64,000 bases of DNA from Adenophora triphylla var. japonica (Eukaryota > Streptophyta > Magnoliopsida > Asterales > Campanulaceae), in assembly GCA_022495995.1 (NCBI GenBank), contig JAFEMH010000531.1, forward strand, positions 427,001 to 491,000, written 5' to 3'. The notes below the pieces were generated by a model. It was not told the DNA's origin. It searched no databases and saw only the letters and a program-made list of their open reading frames with translations. A program made the position numbers and the translations under genes. Shown here in pieces: positions 11,154-20,145 of this stretch; the first letter of the stretch is position 1, and the number at the start of each line of letters is the position of its first letter.

Positions 11154-12107
11154 ATGGGAGATCAAGCAACAAATGGTGGAGAAGAAAATTCACTTCTTGA
11201 GAAGATCGATATGCGTCTGAAGCATGATCGTTGTCAGGTAAGAAATTTTTCTAGAAAGTTTTATAAATATGATAAGGAGGCCGAAGATAAGAATGACTTG
11301 ATGCTTTATTTTGAATCTGAGATTCAAAGCGGCCGACTTCAGGCAAGTCATCAGCTTTGGGTGGATAGGTATCGTGACGAAAGGGATGCTGTTTGGGTAG
11401 AAGCCGAACGATGTGGTGTCCAAATCGATCTTTATACGGAGAGAATTCAGCGTTTGGAGGCACAAAGGGAGGCTGAATTGAAGCGTCTTGAGGACGACAA
11501 CAACCTTGTTGTTGACAAAATTACTGCCCAAGTAGTTCCTATTAACGACAAGACTATTGCTGATGTCAATGACGAAGCTGTTGAAAAGAAGGTTGTTGGT
11601 GCAGTCGCAGATGTTTTCAGCTTTGTTGAAGCGACAGAAGATGTTATGGGTGAAGCTGCAACAGGTGACGTAGTTAAGGTATGTAGTCCTATTGTTACTG
11701 CAGATGTTTTCATACCTGTTCATGCCCCTATTGAGTCCAAGGTGAAGGATGAAGTCCGAATTAATTGGTTTGTTGCAAAATCGAATTTTTTATGGGGCGA
11801 TATTTTTGTTGGTGATTTTATTATGGTTGGTCATGAGGAAGATGGGACGGACGATCAACGGATGAATGGGATTGATAGTTTTAATTTTTATCCGGACAAA
11901 ATTGGTTTACCTCAAGTCTTGCAAAAGGGGGGAATTTATTCAACGTATTTATTCCGATGGAATGGATCTGTTCAAACATCGGATGTGAACTCGGGGTCGA
12001 GTTCTTTTGAAGAATGGGTGACTGATGTAGGAGGAACCGAGGAAGAAATCTGCACTAAGAAAGAATATTTGACGAAGTCAAATATATCAATTATTTTTGT
12101 ATTTTAA
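11154..12107 (+). CDS. Orphan ORF of non-autonomous LTR element, unknown function
   Basis: 317 codons from ATG 11154, 33 bases after the primer site, where gag normally begins; the stop lies inside the 3' LTR, so the last 28 residues are LTR-encoded. I recognise no gag, CCHC, protease or polymerase motif. Residues ~45-115 are rich in charged residues and Leu (for example LYTERIQRLEAQREAELKRL), suggesting a coiled coil; the middle is acidic and Val-rich; the end has aromatic clusters (SFNFYPDKIGL). No stops interrupt it. It could be a very diverged gag-like RNA-binding protein, captured host sequence, or a fortuitous ORF. Position and length favour an element-encoded protein. Confidence 0.55.
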   Translation: MGDQATNGGEENSLLEKIDMRLKHDRCQVRNFSRKFYKYDKEAEDKNDLMLYFESEIQSGRLQASHQLWVDRYRDERDAVWVEAERCGVQIDLYTERIQRLEAQREAELKRLEDDNNLVVDKITAQVVPINDKTIADVNDEAVEKKVVGAVADVFSFVEATEDVMGEAATGDVVKVCSPIVTADVFIPVHAPIESKVKDEVRINWFVAKSNFLWGDIFVGDFIMVGHEEDGTDDQRMNGIDSFNFYPDKIGLPQVLQKGGIYSTYLFRWNGSVQTSDVNSGSSSFEEWVTDVGGTEEEICTKKEYLTKSNISIIFVF

Positions 12108-12478
12108 TTAATATCTTAGGACTTAATTTGTTTTAGTTTATATTTTAGTTCTTATTTTCGTCATTAATTTTAATAGGTTGATTAGAGATTATTTTAGAGT
12201 AGATTTTGAGAAGATTTACTAGTTTTTGAGTCCTATTTAGTTATCATATATGTTAGGAGTAATTCTAGAAGGTTTAGAATTGTTTTTCAAATTTTATGGG
12301 CACTATAAAATATGCCTAGTGATGTAATCCGAAAATTAGCTTTTGATTAATTAAATTGAAGAGTTTTCTCTCTTAATTCCTGGTGGATTTCAGTTCTTGT
12401 GTTTGAGGATTCTTCGCTTGATGAATTCTTGTGTTTAGTGCGCTAAACACGAATCTATCGTGCTTCCGTGCTGCGTCA
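12023..12478 (+). repeat. 3' LTR of the orphan-ORF element
   Basis: 456 bp, tgatgtaggagg to tgctgcgtca, followed by target duplication atgat. Few differences from copies A and B. Confidence 0.88.
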
Positions 12479-12818
12479 ATGATTATGATGAACCAAAAGA
12501 AAAAAGGGTTATGGGCTAAAACCCATAAATGGAATTAGGGTTTTCAAATCTAAATGTAAGGTGAAAATGAAAGATATACATATCTACGGTTAATATTGAA
12601 CGGTTTGGTGGTTTGGTTTATTGGTTCGGTTTGATGGTTCGGTCTCGCGGTCTCGAACCGTGGTTTGGGGGTCCAAACTACAGACCAAACCGAACCACAC
12701 GATTTGACAATTTTTGGAATCGAACCAAACAATGATTACTTGAAAATCGAACTAAACCACATGATTTGATTTGATTTGGTTTTGAACCGCGGTTTGAACC
12801 GAATCACTTACGTCCCTA

Positions 12819-14115
12819 ACCTATACGACTATATGATGTGACGTTTACTACTCCGATCCCGAAATGATGTTGTCGTTTTTATTTTTTTTATTTTTTTTAA
12901 TACGAATAAATTTTGTGCAATAATTTAGTTTAACTTATATACTCTCTCCGACCCAGTTTAAGCTTCACCAATTATTCAAAAGACATCCCTTTATCAGCTT
13001 TACCTTTTTTAAAATGAAAAAAATTTATTAATATTGACTCTGATGTTATGTTACCGGAAAAAAAAAAAAAAAGACTCTGATGTTACCGAGTTTACCTTCT
13101 TTCATGATTTAGACCGATGTACAATAATATAACGTATTAAATCAAGAAGGGATCAACTGATGTAAAATACGAGAGCAAATAAAATGTCTTTAATTTAATT
13201 TAAGCGACTTTTTGGGGGGTTTTTGAACATTTTCTACGCAAAGAAGGTTTTCACAAGTGGTCCCCATTAATTTTTTAATGCCTCTTCCCCTCTTTAACGG
13301 ATGGATCCACAACATTTTGACTGGCTTTTAATTAATGAAAGGGTAAACCATGAAATTCGTAATTGTACTTTCGGTTTCATTAAATTTTTAACAAAATTAT
13401 TGATTGTGCAAATTTCTTTGTTTACTACGCATTAATTACTTGAAATGATTTGGTTTATTTCAACCTAATTTAAAAGAAAAAACAAATACCATCTCTGCGC
13501 CTCATTAAAAAAGATAGAAAATTTTATTTTGAATGTCTTATTAAAAAGGCGTATTTTCAAAATGTAATCTTTTTATTACTTATTTATTCATGTAACTCAC
13601 TTGTCATAACTATAATAGCTATCAACTTATTATTTTTTTGATAAAAATCATATTTTCATCACCGACTATAGCATTTTTCAAAATATTTCACTAAACTATT
13701 TTTTTTTCATAATGTTCGTACTGAACATTTACATTTTTCAAAAATGTTTTCATTTCGTTAACAAATTCGCTTAAAATTTAGCCACATGACATCACATGAC
13801 TAGTTTTGTTAAATACGAGCTAGGGTAAATGTATTTGGGGGGAATTAATTTATAATATTTCTTATAAACTACTGTGCTAATGACATTTTATATTAAAAAA
13901 ATTTGTACTTTTCATTATATATATGTCAACAATTTTAACAAATCGATTGAAAATTAACAAACATTATTCGCTTTAAGTTACGTGACTGAATTTTTTTAAG
14001 TTTTTTAGTAAATATATTAACAGAGTAAGTAAGCACATTTAAATATTTTGGAACGAAGAGCGTAATTCACTTTACACTCTCATTAAATTTCAAAAAATAT
14101 TCATATTTTATAATT
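12819..14115. other. Intergenic AT-rich DNA upstream of the WD40 gene
   Basis: No gene recognised. Before the Helitron arrived, the 3' part of this stretch was probably the upstream regulatory region of the WD40 gene, because 14116-14267 is the first copy of that promoter. A Stowaway-like end (actctctccgaccc, about 12940) has no visible partner. Confidence 0.5.
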
Positions 14116-14267
14116 TTTCGAGTGGGATGGAAAGAGGAAATACACCTACATAGCACAGTATAATAATGATACACATACTTGTATCCGATCACACCCGAAT
14201 CATTACTCTATTTTTAAATCTCTTCCTCCGCGTTTCAACCGCCTTTCACTTCTCCTTATCTATATAA
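14116..14267 (+). promoter_or_regulatory. Upstream duplicate of the WD40 gene promoter
   Basis: 152 bp from tttcgagtggg to tatataa, matching 17449-17601 with about one indel and one substitution. It ends at the Helitron 3' terminus, splitting the copy at its TATA box. It has lost its transcription unit; the downstream copy still drives the gene. Confidence 0.85.
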
Positions 14268-14280
14268 CTAGTCAGTAATT

Positions 14281-14295
14281 CGTCGGTATCCGACG
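14281..14295 (-). terminator. Helitron 3' terminal hairpin
   Basis: cgtcggtatccgacg: 6-bp stem with a 3-base loop, 9 bases from the terminal CTAG. Such hairpins mark the transposition termination signal of Helitrons. Confidence 0.8.
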
Positions 14296-14425
14296 GTGAA
14301 TAATTTTTTTTTTGATTAAGTAAATAATTATTTATGTGTTTTAATTGATTTTTAAGTAACAATAAAAATCGAAATTGATAATCAATGTAGCGGATATTAG
14401 GAGTATAATTAATACAGAAAAAAGA

Positions 14426-14608
14426 TGTTGACACATGATGTAACGTGGAAAACCCTTGAGACAACTATTTCGCCGGCACAAAACCACAGGTGGTTAGGTC
14501 CCTGCATAACCCAAAAACACTATTAAGATTTTAATGTTACAACTTTGGAAGATGAAGAGATATGGTTACAATAGCATGAGTTTAATAGTGTGTGCCTAAG
14601 TGTCAACA
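14426..14608. repeat. Short LTR-like or TRIM-like piece
   Basis: 183 bp with perfect 9-bp inverted ends tgttgacac / gtgtcaaca, the TG...CA pattern of an LTR. No matching 5-bp target duplication was found, so it could also be a small inverted-repeat element. No coding potential. Confidence 0.4.
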
Positions 14609-14716
14609 TATTCTCTTCCATCTCCTATATATTTAAAGAAAAACAAAATAAAAATAAAGAAAATAATAAGAAATTGCAATACTTTTGTTTAACCACATAT
14701 TGTGCGACATAAATTC

Positions 14717-14948
14717 TCAGAGTCTGTCGAAAACTTCCTTGTAGACTACATTCAGCGTCTTGTCATATGTTTGAGCATCTGAATCACAAATAATAACTTT
14801 AAGTCCTCTCTTGCTGGTTACTCTGGAAAATGATACATAAATTTGTCCGTGACTGAAAACAGGTTGTGAAAGATATACTCCTACATGGGAAAGAGATTGT
14901 CCCTGACTCTTGTTGATTGTCATAGCAAAAGAAACGGCAAGTGGAAAT
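14717..14948 (-). pseudogene. Helitron RepHel helicase, C-terminal exon
   Basis: Reads on the minus strand AVSFAMTINKSQGQSL, the PIF1-family helicase motif V/VI region, then VYLSQPVFSHGQIYVSFSRV and a stop at 14717-14719. Typical Helitron proteins have LSRV where this has FSRV. The exon is cut at its upstream side by the solo LTR; the missing join (FQSRQFPLAV) spans 14940 and 16690. Fragment only, no longer able to act as a helicase. Confidence 0.88.
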
Positions 14949-16684
14949 TGTAAGTGCTCCAATTTGAGCTTGTTAAAATTTTCGTTAGAAAATTAACGAA
15001 AGTTATAACATTTCTAACAATTCCTAACAATCCTAACTTCTCTAACAAAGTGAGGGTAAAATGGGCATTGTTATTTAAGGTTAAACCTTAAAAAGAATCT
15101 TAAAAAGAAAAACAAAAGGAATAAAACCACAAATAGCAATGGCTGGAGACACAAAACTGGCTGTTAATTTGAAATTTCAAAAAGATTATTCCTCTTGTCC
15201 AAAGCTGAAGCTGCATTTAATGAACAGTGCACGCTGAGGGGATCCATCCTCGCGGACATGTTTGTAATTTCCAGAGGGCTATAAATTGAGCCCTCCAGTC
15301 ACAAAAATAAGAAGGAAGAACACATTTTGCACCGAACCTCTGGCGAAATATAGAGAGAAAACAGTGAGAATTCACTTGAATTGTCACCATTTTCTCTCCA
15401 ATCTTTCCCAACTCATACTCATCCACTCACTCTCATATTAAAGCCCTAAACACTCATACACTCAAGCCAAACACTCAAGAACACAAGGAAGATTGGTAAA
15501 CCCTCCTCTTCCTAACCCTAAATCTCATCCATGCATGCATCTTCAAACTACAAAATGTAGTTCTTTCATCTTCTTGCTCTAGATCTAAGAAGATCACCAT
15601 GGAAGACCATCTCCATGGATGATTTTCTACAAAGATCAACATTATTTTCAAAGTTTTCTTACTTTCTTACAAAGAAAATTCATTTTCAAAACCCTAAAAA
15701 CCATTTTCAAGCATAAAATCTCATTTTCAAAGGATAAAAATCCCCTTCCCAAGCAAATGAAATGCTTAGTCCTAATGTACCCCAAGGATGGTTTGGTATA
15801 GTTGATTCACCACTAAAATGTCTAGTGATCACTAACCAAAACCTAGGGAAATGGGGACAAGCATGGATGCAAAACCCCCTTTAAAATCATATTTTCTTTC
15901 TTGAGAAGTTGCTGTCCAGTAGCAATTTTCTCAGACCTCAGTCCATGGTCTTAATTTTTGGACACAGATGAACTTGGAATTTGGTGTTGACTACAAAACA
16001 CTTTTTGTAGCCAACATCCAGAGCTTTCCAGACATATTTTTACCTTATTTTTTGGGTGAGTAAAACTCCTCTTTTCAAATTTTCTTTCAGAGGCTAGTTC
16101 ATCAGCTTCTGGGAATCCTGATCTCATATCTGAGGTTTCCAGAAGGTTTTGACCCCTCAAATCTTCTCCAAAATGGAAAATTCCTTCGCACAAACTTTAT
16201 TTAAGGAGTCTAGAACAACTTTCATTCTCTGAGTTTATCCAGATTATGAAGTTTTAAGACCCTTGAATCCCTTTCAAAATCAAAGGTCCACTGCCTTTTT
16301 CATTCTGGCAGAAATGGCTCTCAACTTCAAAAGGTCTTTTGAGTACCAAATCTCAATCCAAAAATCTTCCAAAAAATCATGGGATCAGTTTAAAGTCTTA
16401 AAAAGATATCCCAATTTTTACTTTTCTGAGTTTCAACTTATTTTGGCCAAAACACACACACACACACACACAAATGATTTTCAGCTTGGAAGACTCGTTT
16501 TACGAGGCGCGTCGGGTGCACACTAACGTCCTTCCCGACGCGTAACATGACCTCCGATCCTAAATCTCTGATCTCGGGCTTTTTTCAAAGTTTTGGCCCT
16601 CAAAATTAAAATGGCGTGGCGACTCCGTTTTCGTTGATTTTTTCAAACAAAAAATGGGAAAATTTTCGGATACACATCATCACA
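14949..16684 (+). repeat. Solo LTR inside the Helitron
   Basis: 1,736 bp, TG (tgtaagtgctcc) to CA (cacatcatcaca), with exact 5-bp target duplication gaaat (14944-14948, 16685-16689). It interrupts the helicase coding sequence between the residues at 14940 and 16690, confirming an insertion. A (CA)n tract lies at about 16449-16471. No internal retrotransposon sequence remains, so it is a recombination product. Family unknown; the size suits a Ty3/gypsy LTR. Orientation is tentative. Short open frames inside are not coding. Confidence 0.8.
16508..16542. repeat. 9-bp-stem inverted repeat in solo LTR
   Basis: cgcgtcggg (16508-16516) and cccgacgcg (16534-16542) are perfectly complementary with a 17-base loop, in a GC-rich patch of an otherwise AT-rich LTR. 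Confidence 0.7.
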
Positions 16685-16689
16685 GAAAT

Positions 16690-17400
16690 TGCCTACTTTG
16701 GAATCTTACCGGAAATTTTGTCACATCTGACGGAGACATTATCATTCTAGGAATAAGCACCTTCATGCCAGCATTCTTTCCCGAAAGCATCTTGGCTTCG
16801 ACTACGTGCTTACCTATATATATGTAACAAAATTAAGTATTAAATTATATGTATATAAAAAATAAAAAATTACTGTATTTACCTAATTGAGTGACAATCA
16901 TTCTGGTGTCGTTACACAATTCAGCAGCTTGATCAAGATTTCTCAAAAAGCATTACTATGCACCCAACCTTCAGCTTAATAATTTGATTTTCTAATCCAA
17001 AACACTTGATAGTGTTTAGAAATTCAGGTGAGAATATATCTTCAGCACCATTTTCATCATCCTCATCCTTACAAATGGCATCAGAACTCATATATTCAAC
17101 TTCGTCTCCCGGAAAGAGTGACATGACATAATCATTTATGTTATCGACAATCTCATTTGTTGAAGCAAGCACAGCTCTAGTCTGGAAGAATCCTTCGACA
17201 TCCTTATTTTGCAATAAGTCAGGATATATAGATTCGACTATTTTTGCAATAGGATCTGAAGCCTCACGAATCAATATATCATCAGGAAGGTTAATGTCAA
17301 TTTCCCCGTCATTATCTCCACCGGCAATCCCATCTTCGACACTCAAGAGCCACTGAGCGAAATCTCTTATCTCTTCGAAATTATGAGAAGTAGAATCACC
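16690..17400 (-). pseudogene. Helitron RepHel helicase, upstream exons
   Basis: On the minus strand an exon from 17400 carries WLLSVEDGIAGG, then SIYPDLLQNK, FFQTRAVLASTNEIV and FGLENQIIKLKVG, all typical of the Helitron PIF1 helicase domain. A run of five T bases near 16945, where four are expected, shifts the frame before the LDQAAELCND segment. An intron with GT...AG ends follows (about 16880-16813) and the next exon (VEAKMLSGKNAG) runs to the solo LTR. 5'-truncated, frameshifted and interrupted. Confidence 0.85.
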
Positions 17401-17448
17401 CTACATTAAATTAAATATATACAAATTATTTAAATTGAAATAAAAATA

Positions 17449-17656
17449 TTTCGAGTGGGATGGAAAGAGGAAATACACCTACATAGCACAGTATAATAAT
17501 GATACACATACTTGTATCCGATCACACCCGAATCATTACTCTATTTTTAAATCTCTTCCTCTCGCGTTTCAACCGCCTTTCACTTCTCCTTCTCTATATA
17601 ATTCTCCCTCTCAATCTCCCCCATATTTGCTCTCTCTCTCTCTCTCCGCCGGCATC
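17449..17656 (+). promoter_or_regulatory. Promoter and 5' UTR of the WD40 gene
   Basis: Starts at the second copy of the duplicated 152-bp segment (17449-17601), with TATA box ctatataatt at 17594-17603, then a CT-rich leader (ctctctctctctc at 17630-17644) before ATG 17657. Only about 150 bp of original promoter remain contiguous with the gene; the rest lies beyond the 3.2-kb Helitron. Confidence 0.7.
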
Positions 17657-18952
17657 ATGAAGGTCCGGTCCTGGCTACTATCAACTTGCTCCTCTTCCAC
17701 CTCCACCTCCGCCGCCGATGACTTCCTTCAACTTCCAACAACTTTCCCCAAACTTTACTCCGACTCCAGCAGCTCCTCCGATTCCACAACTCTCTCATCT
17801 GACACCACTTACAGCGGCCTTCAAACTGACCTCTCCCTTCAAACTAACCCCTCCGTTCCTTCCCTCCAAAAACTTTCCCCCGACAACTTCAACATCTCCG
17901 TCACTCACCATTGTGTTTCCTCCCTCAACCCCCGCCCTCGTCACCACGTCAACTTCCTCACCATCCACAATAATCTCCTCTACGCCGCCTCCGGTAACCT
18001 CATCAACGTCCTCGATTTCACCGCCGAGCTCACGCTTATTGAGACATTCGGCGTCACCGACTCCACCTCCGGCTCCGTTAAATCAGTTACGTTTTCAAGT
18101 AATAAAATCTTCACCGCGCATCAGGACTGTAAGATCCGCGTCTGGAAATTGACGGAGAATAAACGCCACAAACACGTGGCTACTCTCCCGACACTAGAGG
18201 ACCGTTTACGCCGTTCGATCTTACCGAAGAATTACGTTAACGTCCGGCGACATACGAAACGCCTCTGGATCCAGCATAACGACGCCGTTTCCGGACTCGC
18301 CGTCACCGATGATATGTTCATGTTCTCGGTGTCTTGGGACAAGTGCTTAAAAATATGGAGAACATCCAATTCAAAATGCGTTGAAAACATCAAAGCTCAC
18401 GACGATGCAATCAACGCCGTCGCAGTATCACCGGACGGCACAATTTACACCGGCTCAGCCGACCGCCTCATAAAAGTATGGGGAAAACCGTTAGGAGAGA
18501 AGAATCACGGACTTATAGCAACATTAGAGAAGCACAAATCGGCCGTTAATGCACTCGCCTTAACCAGCGACGGATCGGTGTTGTTCTCCGGCGCCTGTGA
18601 CCGATCAATATTGGTATGGGAAAAGGAAGACAGCGCAAATCACATGCTGGTGACGGGAGCGTTGAGAGGACACACGAAAGCCATACTGTGTTTGACAAAC
18701 GTCTCTGATTTGTTGTTTAGTGGGTCCGCTGATCGGACGGTCAGGATTTGGAAACGGGGACATGACGCCAAGTTTTGTTGCTTGACCGTGTTGGACGGGC
18801 ATGAAAAACCGGTGCGGTCATTGGTAGCTGTATCAGTACCGGGTCGGGTTGGATCCGGAAATGGACTAAGCATAAAGGTGTTCAGTGGAAGCTTTGATGG
18901 GGAGATTAAGGTTTGGGAGGTTATGGTTTCGAATTCTAGGAGTAGTCCGTGA
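17657..18952 (+). CDS. JGB-like: JINGUBANG-like WD40-repeat protein
   Basis: Intronless, 431 residues. The start at ATG 17657 (MKVRSW) is chosen because the in-frame codons before it lie in the CT-rich leader. Residues 1-75 are Ser/Thr-rich and low in complexity; about seven WD40 repeats follow, with clear endings IRVW, LKIW, IKVW, ILVW, VRIW and IKVW. The linker LPTLEDRLRRSILP followed by a basic stretch (RRHTKRLW) is characteristic of the plant JINGUBANG subfamily. In Arabidopsis JGB restrains pollen germination by interacting with a TCP factor; whether this copy does so is inference. Reading frame complete, no damage. A Helitron and a promoter duplication lie just upstream and may have changed its regulation. 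Confidence 0.9.
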   Translation: MKVRSWLLSTCSSSTSTSAADDFLQLPTTFPKLYSDSSSSSDSTTLSSDTTYSGLQTDLSLQTNPSVPSLQKLSPDNFNISVTHHCVSSLNPRPRHHVNFLTIHNNLLYAASGNLINVLDFTAELTLIETFGVTDSTSGSVKSVTFSSNKIFTAHQDCKIRVWKLTENKRHKHVATLPTLEDRLRRSILPKNYVNVRRHTKRLWIQHNDAVSGLAVTDDMFMFSVSWDKCLKIWRTSNSKCVENIKAHDDAINAVAVSPDGTIYTGSADRLIKVWGKPLGEKNHGLIATLEKHKSAVNALALTSDGSVLFSGACDRSILVWEKEDSANHMLVTGALRGHTKAILCLTNVSDLLFSGSADRTVRIWKRGHDAKFCCLTVLDGHEKPVRSLVAVSVPGRVGSGNGLSIKVFSGSFDGEIKVWEVMVSNSRSSP

Positions 18953-19579
18953 AATTTAATGTAGTTTGTTTATTGATTAATTGAAAAATATTTTTAGAAA
19001 AATGAAAATATTTTTCGAAAACATTTTACGATGTTTGGTGAATCTTAAGAAAATATTTTTTGGAAAACATTTTTCGATGTTTGGTGGTTTCATTAAAGTA
19101 ACTTTCTAAATATAAAATCAATACAAACAAAGGAAAATGTTGTCCGGAAAACAACTTATTTAAGGTAGAGGTAAGGAAGTCATTTTTCTTAAAAATCAAG
19201 CTCATTTTCCATTGACCCGAAAAACATTTTTCGTTAACTTCATTTTCCGGTGTTTACCAAAAATGTGAAAGTTAACGGATAATCCAACGAAACAACCTAT
19301 ATTTGTGATTATAAGGCACAATTATTAACTCATAAACACAGTTAGTAATTTATGATGAGTGCCGTCTCAGATAATTATAATTAGTGTTGGCTTAATTATA
19401 CAAACCTCAACATCAGTGAGCTTAAACATACAGATTACAGAACAAGTCCAACCTGTATCTTCTTAATTATCTTTCATTATTCTTATCTCTTTCTTCAATT
19501 CTACGTTGCTTGGCCACCTTCAAAGGAAGGTTGGACCATCTTCTTTATTTTATTTTAGAATCTTCTTTATTTTATTTTA
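18953..19579. other. 3' flank of WD40 gene with MITE-like repeat
   Basis: No gene recognised. About 18985-19270 has imperfect inverted ends (gaaaatatttttcg / cattttccggtgtttacc), suggesting a decayed MITE. Two direct copies of tcttctttattttattttaga lie at about 19540-19580, ending at the Pack-MULE target site. Confidence 0.4.
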
Positions 19580-19844
19580 GAGAATTGTTATTCACCCCAG
19601 CAAATTTACTTAATACCCTCGCATTATTATTTTAAAAAAATGTTATTAAATGAAATGACTCGATTACCCTTTAAGCAAAGTTGTTGTACACCCGCACCAC
19701 CCTCCTTTGTCGCCACCGACCGCCACCCTCCTTTGCCTACCCCACCCCCAAGCCACCATCCATTCGGCAACCCACACACCCTATTACCTGTTGCCCCCAC
19801 CCCAACCTCCCCTATTTCTTGTGAAAACCCCCTCTATAATTCCG

Positions 19845-20145
19845 ATTGATTTGCAAAACTGGAACAACCTAAGCAGCTTCGAGAATTCTGGCAATAACAA
19901 CAACATCAACAATCTGATTCCTCTGTTGATTCAATCCCCCGGAAACCACAACAACCAAGAACCTCTTCTTCTCTTTCGAAATCTTAGCTGTCGCTTTTCG
20001 ATATTCCAGGCCAAAATCCAAATACGGCCTAAGCCCTTGTCCATCAGGCTGCTTCCAGAACTGTCTCTCATCCTCCGACACGTTCCCGACCACCCCATGA
20101 GGCGGCAACGGAAGCATGGCACTGTGCGAAAGCCTTGGCTCGTCA
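19845..20145 (-). pseudogene. Captured O-fucosyltransferase fragment, catalytic-domain start
   Basis: Minus-strand translation gives FWKQPDGQGLRPYLDF, then KRFLVVVVSGGLNQQRNQIV and ARILEAA. This is the start of the plant GDP-fucose protein O-fucosyltransferase domain, whose SGG-NQQRNQI motif contributes to GDP-fucose binding. A TAG codon follows ILEAA at 19869-19871, but VVPVLQIN continues in frame behind it, as in the family. The rest of the enzyme is absent, so it cannot be active. It is cut by the Gypsy insertion at 20145 and continues at 31771. Confidence 0.82.

Larger units (their letters stand above)
7711..12478 (+). mobile_element. Non-autonomous LTR retrotransposon with a single orphan ORF
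   Basis: Bounded by 5-bp target duplication atgat (7706-7710 and 12479-12483). The LTR starts tgatgtaggagg and ends tgctgcgtca; the 3' LTR is 12023-12478 (456 bp). The 5' side is complex: LTR copy A (7711-7872, resuming 10412-10666), split by Copia-2a, fuses to a second LTR copy B (about 10667-11106) that lacks its first bases. A primer site follows at 11109. The internal region (11107-12022, about 0.9 kb) encodes one ORF with no gag, protease, reverse transcriptase or integrase, so it must rely on proteins from other elements. Confidence 0.85.
7430..12818. mobile_element. Probable hAT-like repeat, split by nested LTR elements
   Basis: 7430 onward starts tagggggtgtaaatgg and is rich in ggttcggttt / gaaccgaacc strings; the matching end, rich in the same strings, lies at 12590-12818 and finishes acgtcccta, whose reverse complement tagggacgt resembles the left end. 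The 7711-12478 LTR element separates the halves. Without it the repeat is about 615 bp, similar to the better-defined hAT-like element at 38688-39393. A clean 8-bp target duplication was not found (only similar ctatac...ctatat strings outside both ends), so class and limits are tentative. Confidence 0.4.
14268..17448 (-). mobile_element. 5'-truncated Helitron (minus strand)
   Basis: On the minus strand the element ends CTAG followed by host T (plus strand 14268-14271, host A at 14267), and 10-12 bases inside is the hairpin cgtcggtatccgacg (14281-14295): the standard Helitron 3' terminus. Interior exons encode the C-terminal PIF1-like helicase of RepHel. The Rep domain and the 5' TC terminus are missing; the element stops at 17448 within what looks like a helicase intron, where the second promoter copy begins. 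It contains a solo LTR (14949-16684) and a short LTR-like piece (14426-14608). Confidence 0.85.

Noticed and set aside
12940..12975. Stowaway end actctctccgaccc
   Set aside because: No inverted partner or TA duplication found nearby.
17718..18152. Pro/Ser/Thr-rich ORF inside the WD40 gene
   Set aside because: Alternative frame of the GC-rich N-terminal part; the WD40 frame is intact.
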